In this document: piece by piece, positions 59,435-64,000 of the stretch
How positions within the stretch are numbered: the stretch's first letter is position 1
How the letters are laid out: each line of letters begins with the position of its first letter
Origin: SZUA-217 sp964194555
GTDB lineage: Bacteria; Actinomycetota; Acidimicrobiia; Spongiisociales; ZC4RG35
Direction: 5' to 3'
Length of the DNA: 64,000 nucleotides
Assembly (NCBI GenBank): GCA_964194555.1
Contig: CAXMMT010000078.1
Span: 48,486-112,485 of the forward strand
Position numbers and translations under genes: made by a program
Notes under the pieces: generated by a model
What the model was told of the DNA's origin: nothing
Seen by the model: only the letters and a program-made list of their open reading frames with translations
Database searches by the model: none

Positions 59435-61593
59435 TCGACCCCGAGAGCGGACGGCAAAGCCTCACGCCAGGCTCGTGTGATGATTGAAAGGGCAAGGCCG
59501 GCAGATCCGAAAGACAGACTGACGCCCCCAATGGTTCCCACACGTCTTGCCAGATCAGCAGGCAACTCCGTTGTCCCACTCTCCATCGCCAGAACAAACC
59601 GGTGGGGGTCTTCGGAGAACATTGCTGTCTGGTCAGGGTCGTTGATCCGGGCGCCTACATCAGAGGCAATGCAGATCTCAGCCACTGCAACAGCGAGACC
59701 ACCGTCTGAGATGTCGTGGAGTACCGGGACCAAACAAGCTAGATCCGTCGCGAGATCGATCACGCGACGAGCGATAGCCGGGTTGGGGGCAGTAGGCCGA
59801 CCTCGAAGGGCCCCTTCGACAACACGCTGGGCGGTGCTCCCCGCGAAGTTGTCGGTCGGCTCCGGGCCGATAACCCAGATTTCCATGCCCTCTGTCGCAC
59901 GGCTCAGCCTTGGGGGATCCGGGGGCATCGGGTCGGCGAGTCCGAGTAGTCCTATCACCGGGGTCGGATAGATGTCGATCCCGTCGGTCTCGTTGTAAAA
60001 CGAGACATTTCCGCCGATCACGGGAATGGTCAGCGTCTCGCATGCCTCCGATATGCCCTCCACTGTCTCGATCAACTGCCACATCACTTCGGGCTTCTCC
60101 GGATTGCCGAAGTTGAGGTTGTCGACCACTGCCAGAGGACGTGCTCCGGTGACCGCGACATTGAGGGCGCTCTCGTATACGAGACGGGCTGCTCCCCGTC
60201 GCGGGTCGAGGTAGCAAAGCCTTCCGTTTCCGTCTGAGGAAACGGCAAGGGCCTTCTTGGTACCTTTGATTCGAAGCAGCGATCCGTCGCCGCCCGGCCC
60301 GATGACGGTATTCAGGAAGAGCATGTGGTCGTACTGCTCGTGTGCCCAAGCGGAGGACCCGATGGCGGGGTCACCCAGCAGCTTCAGCAGCAGAGCCATG
60401 TGGTCGACGTCGTGGATCGTCGTCTGACCCGACCAGACATCATCAAGCCAGTCGGGACGCGCCGAGGGGCGGTCGAGGATGGGGGCGGCGTCGGCAAGTG
60501 ATGCCGCCGGAACTTCGGTCACCACCTGACCGTCGTGCCTGATGGTGAGGGTCCCTCCCGATTTCACCTCCCCGACCACCGCCGAGTCGATCTCCCACTT
60601 GTCGGCCACTGCCAGCACCCGCTCGACGTCGCCGGGGGCCACGAACGCCATCATTCGCTCCTGTGACTCGGACATGAGCAGTTCGGGCGCGGTCATGCCG
60701 GACTCCCTTGTGTGCACGGCGTCGAGGTTGACATCCATCCCCACCCCGGCTCGTCCTGCCGGCTCGGAGGTGGCGCAGGAGAGACCGGCGGCGCCCAGAT
60801 CCTGGACACCAACGACCAGGCCGAGTTCGTAGAGTTCGAGACACGCCTCGATCAGCTTCTTTTCCTCAAACGGGTCGCCAACCTGGACACTCGGCCGCTT
60901 TTCCTGGGATTCGTCGTCGAAGGAGGCGGAAGCAAGGACCGAAGCTCCACCTATCCCGTCTCGTCCGGTGGCCTTGCCCAGCAGCACGGCAATGGTGCCG
61001 GGCTCTCCGGCAGTGCCGAGCACAAGCTGCTCTTTGCGGAGGATTCCCAGGCACATCACGTTGACCAGGGGGTTTCCCGAGTAGCAATCATCGAACTCGA
61101 CCTCTCCGCCCACCGTGGGGACTCCGACGGCGTTCCCGTATCCGGCGATTCCCGAGACGACGCCTTTGAAAAGGTATCGGTTCTTGGGCTGATCGAGCGG
61201 GCCGAAACGGATCTGATCCCACAGGGCGATAGGTCTGGCTCCCATCGTGAAGATATCTCTGATAATGCCGCCAACCCCGGTGGCCGCGCCCTGATACGGC
61301 TCTACGAAGGAAGGATGGTTGTGACTCTCGATGCGAAGAGCCGCGAGCCACCCGTCGCCAATGTCAACGACACCGGCATTTTCACCGGGCCCCACCACCA
61401 CCCAAGGAGCTTCGGTGGGGAAACGTCCAAGGTGGATTCTCGATGACTTGTAGGAACAATGCTCCGACCACATCACCGAGTACATGGCGATCTCGGCCGG
61501 GAGCGGGTCCCGTTCCAGGATCCGGACGACAGACTCGTACTCGCCGTCGGTCATTCCGAGCTTTCGGTGCATGGGCTCGGCCGCGGTGGTCAT
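59431..61593 (-). CDS. purL: Phosphoribosylformylglycinamidine synthase II
   Basis: 720 residues from ATG 61593. Small PurL of the PurSQL complex: SVMWSEHCSYKSSR, ALRIESHNHPSFVEPYQGAATGVGG, LGAAGLSCATSE, NLNFGNPEKPEVMW and HDISDGGLAVAVAE. Starts inside the purQ stop (ATGA) and its own stop is overlapped by the redoxin gene. Confidence 0.97.
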   Translation of the reverse strand: MTTAAEPMHRKLGMTDGEYESVVRILERDPLPAEIAMYSVMWSEHCSYKSSRIHLGRFPTEAPWVVVGPGENAGVVDIGDGWLAALRIESHNHPSFVEPYQGAATGVGGIIRDIFTMGARPIALWDQIRFGPLDQPKNRYLFKGVVSGIAGYGNAVGVPTVGGEVEFDDCYSGNPLVNVMCLGILRKEQLVLGTAGEPGTIAVLLGKATGRDGIGGASVLASASFDDESQEKRPSVQVGDPFEEKKLIEACLELYELGLVVGVQDLGAAGLSCATSEPAGRAGVGMDVNLDAVHTRESGMTAPELLMSESQERMMAFVAPGDVERVLAVADKWEIDSAVVGEVKSGGTLTIRHDGQVVTEVPAASLADAAPILDRPSARPDWLDDVWSGQTTIHDVDHMALLLKLLGDPAIGSSAWAHEQYDHMLFLNTVIGPGGDGSLLRIKGTKKALAVSSDGNGRLCYLDPRRGAARLVYESALNVAVTGARPLAVVDNLNFGNPEKPEVMWQLIETVEGISEACETLTIPVIGGNVSFYNETDGIDIYPTPVIGLLGLADPMPPDPPRLSRATEGMEIWVIGPEPTDNFAGSTAQRVVEGALRGRPTAPNPAIARRVIDLATDLACLVPVLHDISDGGLAVAVAEICIASDVGARINDPDQTAMFSEDPHRFVLAMESGTTELPADLARRVGTIGGVSLSFGSAGLALSIITRAWREALPSALGVE

Positions 61594-62234
61594 AGCGCCA
61601 CGAGTGACTGGAGAAAGCTCTCCAGCAGGACTTGTCCATCTGATGATCCGAGGATGTCCTCCATTCCGCGTTCCGGGTGGGGCATGACTCCGGCGACGTT
61701 TCCCCGCTCGTTGGCAACGGCCGCCGCCCCGGACTGCGAACCGTTGGGGTCGCCGAGGTAACGGAGAATGACACGGCCGTTTGCGGATGGATCGACCCAG
61801 TTTCCCTCGTAGGAGTTGAGAGGTATTCGGATCCGGTCCCCTTTGGTGGCGAGCCTGGTGAGGACAGTGTCGCTATCGATGACTTCGACGTCGACGAAGC
61901 GGCAGATAAAGGACAGGTCACGATTGGCGATCAGGGCCCCGGGAAGAAGCTCGGCCTCGCACAGCATCTGGAAACCGTTGCAGATGCCGAGGACGGGAGC
62001 ACCAGACTCGGCCATGCGTCTCACCTCGCTCATCACAGGCGAAAAACGGGCGATGGCGCCGGTTCTGAGATAATCGCCGTGGGCGAAGCCGCCCGGCAGG
62101 ATCACGCCACTGAAATCCGCCAGGTCCGTTTCACGGTGCCACACCAGGTCGGCTTCCCCACCCAGCGAATTGAGGACGTAGAGGACGTCGTACTCGCAGT
62201 TGGTACCGGGGAAGACCAAGACGGCAGTCCTCAT
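61590..62234 (-). CDS. purQ: Phosphoribosylformylglycinamidine synthase I (glutaminase subunit)
   Basis: 214 residues from ATG 62234, overlapping the purS stop (ATGA). Class I glutamine amidotransferase: VFPGTNCEYD, ILPGGFAHGDYLR, nucleophile Cys in LGICNGFQML, and PHPERGME with the catalytic His/Glu. Supplies ammonia to PurL. The longer frame upstream overlaps purS and is rejected. Confidence 0.97.
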   Translation of the reverse strand: MRTAVLVFPGTNCEYDVLYVLNSLGGEADLVWHRETDLADFSGVILPGGFAHGDYLRTGAIARFSPVMSEVRRMAESGAPVLGICNGFQMLCEAELLPGALIANRDLSFICRFVDVEVIDSDTVLTRLATKGDRIRIPLNSYEGNWVDPSANGRVILRYLGDPNGSQSGAAAVANERGNVAGVMPHPERGMEDILGSSDGQVLLESFLQSLVAL

Positions 62235-62473
62235 TCCGAGACTTCCACCTCGAAGTCCTCGAGGACTGGATTCGCCAGCAGCCGCTGACACATCTCCTCC
62301 ACTTGTGCCTGCACCGTTGCCGGGTCGTCTCCCGTGACATCAAGGTGAACCACCCGGTCCATGCGGACATCGGATGTCCCGGTAAAGCCAAGGTCGTGCA
62401 GTGCGCGCTCTACGGTGGTGCCCTCCGGATCGGCGATCTCTGGCCGCCTGTTGATGGTCACGGTCACTTTCAA
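62231..62473 (-). CDS. purS: Phosphoribosylformylglycinamidine synthase subunit PurS
   Basis: 80 residues from TTG 62473, overlapping the purC stop (TTGA); GTG 62467 is possible. KVTVTINRRPEIADPEGTTVERALHDLGF and the C-terminal CQRLLANPVLEDFEVEV are typical. PurS bridges PurQ and PurL in the complex. Confidence 0.95.
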   Translation of the reverse strand: MKVTVTINRRPEIADPEGTTVERALHDLGFTGTSDVRMDRVVHLDVTGDDPATVQAQVEEMCQRLLANPVLEDFEVEVSE

Positions 62474-63354
62474 GTGATGGTACCGGCCAGGTAGTCATCG
62501 AAGTCCTTCCCGGTTATCAGCTCGAAGGCTTCGATGTAGCGGGCTCGGGTGCCCTCCACGATATCGGCAGGAAGATCCGGTGCCGGTGGTGTCTTGTCCC
62601 AGGCCTGCTGCTCCAGCCAGTCCCGCACGTATTGTTTGTCGAACGACGGAATATCGTTGCCGGGATCCCATTCATCTCTAGGCCAGTATCGGGAGGAGTC
62701 GGGGGTGAGCACCTCGTCGATGAGAAGGATCTCACCGTTCGACCAGCCGAACTCGAACTTGGTATCGGCGAGAATCACACCTTTCTCCGCGGCGTAGGCG
62801 GAGCCCTTCATGTAGATGTCGATAGAGCGCGAGCGCAGGTCTTCGTAGAGATCATCCCCGAGGATCTCCCTGGTCTGTGCTTCGGTGATGTTCTCATCGT
62901 GACCGGTCGCCGCTTTCGTCGCAGGAGTGAAGATGGGCTCGGGCAGCTTGTCCGCCATTCTGAGACCGTCAGGAAGATGTTCGGTAGTGGGCCCGCCTCC
63001 ATCTCGGTACTCACGCCACGACGAGCCGTACAGGTAACCGCGAACCACACATTCGACCGGGATGACTTCCGCTCTTCGCACGACCATCGTTCGTCCCGAG
63101 AGTTCGCGCTGATTCTCTTCGGATAGGTCAGGAATACCGAAAAGATCTGTTGTGACCAGGTGGTTCGGGGTGTCCAGAAGGTCAAAGAAATGAAGACTGA
63201 CTCCGGTCAGCACGCGGCCCTTGTCCGGAATGGTTTGATCGAGGATCACGTCGTAGGCGGAGATGCGGTCGGTTGCTACGAAAAGGAGATGCTCCTCGTC
63301 GATCTCGTAGATCTCCCTGACTTTCCCGGAGGCGATGTGAGGAAGTGCGATCAT
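62470..63354 (-). CDS. purC: Phosphoribosylaminoimidazole-succinocarboxamide synthase
   Basis: 294 residues from ATG 63354. SGKVREIYEIDEEHLLFVATDRISAYDVIL, VPVECVVRGYLYGSSWREY and LADTKFEFGW are hallmark SAICAR synthetase motifs; the longer type (about 290-300) as in Actinobacteria. First gene of the purC-purS-purQ-purL-redoxin operon, whose members overlap by 4 nt each. Confidence 0.96.
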   Translation of the reverse strand: MIALPHIASGKVREIYEIDEEHLLFVATDRISAYDVILDQTIPDKGRVLTGVSLHFFDLLDTPNHLVTTDLFGIPDLSEENQRELSGRTMVVRRAEVIPVECVVRGYLYGSSWREYRDGGGPTTEHLPDGLRMADKLPEPIFTPATKAATGHDENITEAQTREILGDDLYEDLRSRSIDIYMKGSAYAAEKGVILADTKFEFGWSNGEILLIDEVLTPDSSRYWPRDEWDPGNDIPSFDKQYVRDWLEQQAWDKTPPAPDLPADIVEGTRARYIEAFELITGKDFDDYLAGTIT

Positions 63355-63480
63355 GCGACGGCAGAGTAGCGGGGTGGGGTATGTCGTCGAGTCGGGCGCA
63401 TTTGTCACCCCGGTGTGGGTCCAATCCCCTAGCGAGGCCTCGAATCGAGCCGTAGCTTTGGAGAAAAGGAGGTGTCATCC

Positions 63481-63626
63481 GTGTACGCGATCTAATGACT
63501 ACAGACGTTCTGACTGTCGGGCCGGAGGCTTCTCTCAAGGAGGCCGCACGCAGGATGCTCGAAGGCGAGATCAGTGGACTACCTGTCATCTGACTCGATG
63601 GGTTAATTCAGTCGGTGATCATCTGA
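63481..63626 (+). pseudogene. Decayed CBS-domain gene
   Basis: AAAGGAGG (63465-63472) leads into a GTG at 63481, but that frame stops after four codons. Another frame, from ATG 63495, encodes a clear CBS half-motif: MTTDVLTVGPEASLKEAARRMLEGEISGLPVI, then TGA (63591-63593), then LDGLIQSVII, then TGA (63624-63626). A frameshift near the start and two stops inside one CBS unit make a functional gene unlikely. The region 63355-63780 otherwise shows nothing. Confidence 0.75.
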
Positions 63627-63780
63627 CCTGGGAGGTGGACAACACCAGACTGGAGATGGTGAGCCCACCTACCGGATTCGCCAGGGGCGACTGGATAGTC
63701 AGGAACTGAACGAGCGGGATCGAGTGGCATCACCCCGTATCGAGACCATCCCGGCCTAGCCTGTTGCCGCTTTGGCTTTG

Positions 63781-64000
63781 ATGAGGTACGTCGTTTTTCA
63801 TCCGTGGCGGGCGGCCGCCGTGGTGCTTGTTGGGATTGTCATCGGAACCGGGGCCTTCTATGTCTATGCGTTGAATCACGCCTTCGGCGCCATTGCCACT
63901 GAGGAGTTCGATCCTGGCGCAGCACGAAAAGCGATTGAGGCGGCGCCAGCGCCGGTGGTAACCGATACGACCGTCTACGACTTCGAGATAGTCGATCCTG
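63781..64000 (+). CDS. N-terminus of a membrane-anchored protein, perhaps LytR-CpsA-Psr family (runs off the window)
   Basis: ATG 63781 opens a frame to the window edge (73 codons). RYVVFHPWRAAA is followed by a membrane helix (about 13-32) and an extracytoplasmic start with ATEEFDPGAARKAIEAAP, a pattern found at the N-terminus of LCP ligases that attach polymers to peptidoglycan. The diagnostic LCP motifs would lie beyond the edge, so the family call is tentative. No ribosome site; possibly leaderless. Confidence 0.55.
   Translation, partial: MRYVVFHPWRAAAVVLVGIVIGTGAFYVYALNHAFGAIATEEFDPGAARKAIEAAPAPVVTDTTVYDFEIVDP

Noticed and set aside
63591..63626. Selenocysteine at the CBS-domain TGAs
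   Set aside because: Two TGAs within 12 codons, not at Cys positions, with a frameshift upstream; decay is simpler.

Overview
The window looks like an oriC-proximal stretch of an uncultured actinobacterium, most likely class Acidimicrobiia. This assignment is inference. It rests on high GC, frequent GTG/TTG starts, many 1-8 nt gene overlaps, apparently leaderless genes, a PAC2 proteasome-chaperone homologue, a mycobacterial-type bS22 mini-protein, small PurL with PurS, and a SigM-type sigma/anti-sigma pair beside a MurJ-type pseudokinase close to a CCA-adding enzyme, as in mycobacteria. No dnaA, rRNA, CRISPR array or autonomous transposon is present. 

Layout: 1-5.8 kb (minus): zinc-ribbon nucleotide cyclase/ATPase (runs off the left edge), anti-sigma, ECF sigma, pseudokinase with extracytoplasmic discoidin-like domain, GNAT acetyltransferase. 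5.7-12 kb (plus): HDAC-family deacetylase, divergent PilT-like ATPase, CCA nucleotidyltransferase, EEP hydrolase, aminopeptidase P. 12-17.3 kb: hemolysin III, cis-prenyltransferase, thioesterase, histidine phosphatase, pyrE, membrane protein, endonuclease IV, DUF192 lipoprotein. 17.3-20.5 kb: rpsF-ssb-rpsR-rplI with a possible S6:S18 autoregulatory leader, then dnaB. 20.5-26.5 kb: SRPBCC/TetR operon with a double operator, dcd, tRNA-Gly(CCC), lipoprotein, homoserine kinase, an ECF sigma gene broken by an amber codon and its membrane partner, bS22. 26.6-30.6 kb: PAC2 protein, cueR-copZ-copA-type copper operon, small zinc protein. 30.8-41.4 kb: M3 peptidase, minimal YtcJ-like amidohydrolase, inositol monophosphatase, an Lnt homologue whose nucleophile Cys is Ser, acetyl-CoA synthetase, TrpB2, lipoprotein, NicO-like metal transporter. 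41.9-48.2 kb (minus): LuxR/LAL regulator, DEAD-box helicase with RRM, class III aminotransferase, DUF308 protein. 48.4-57 kb: adenine/adenosine deaminase, purF-purM, gamma-carbonic-anhydrase-like protein, DsbA-like protein, MobA, ABC exporter. 57-63.4 kb: ArsR-hydrolase pair and purC-purS-purQ-purL followed by a redoxin gene with an in-frame UGA. The right end holds a decayed CBS-domain gene and the start of a membrane protein. 

The most noteworthy item is the last gene of the purine operon (58394-59434, minus). A thioredoxin-like reading frame is split by a UGA exactly at the active site (WASW-UGA-GC). The same frame continues through the rest of the fold, and a compact hairpin with a G-rich apical loop begins within the distance typical of bacterial SECIS elements, so it reads as a selenocysteine protein co-transcribed with purine synthesis genes. 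Other items are two ~166-bp CTAG-bounded non-autonomous repeats in intergenic regions (one supplies the stop codon of its neighbour), a MurJ-type pseudokinase/discoidin module without MurJ, a symmetrical four-half-site TetR operator on a near-consensus promoter, and several enzymes with substituted catalytic or motif residues.
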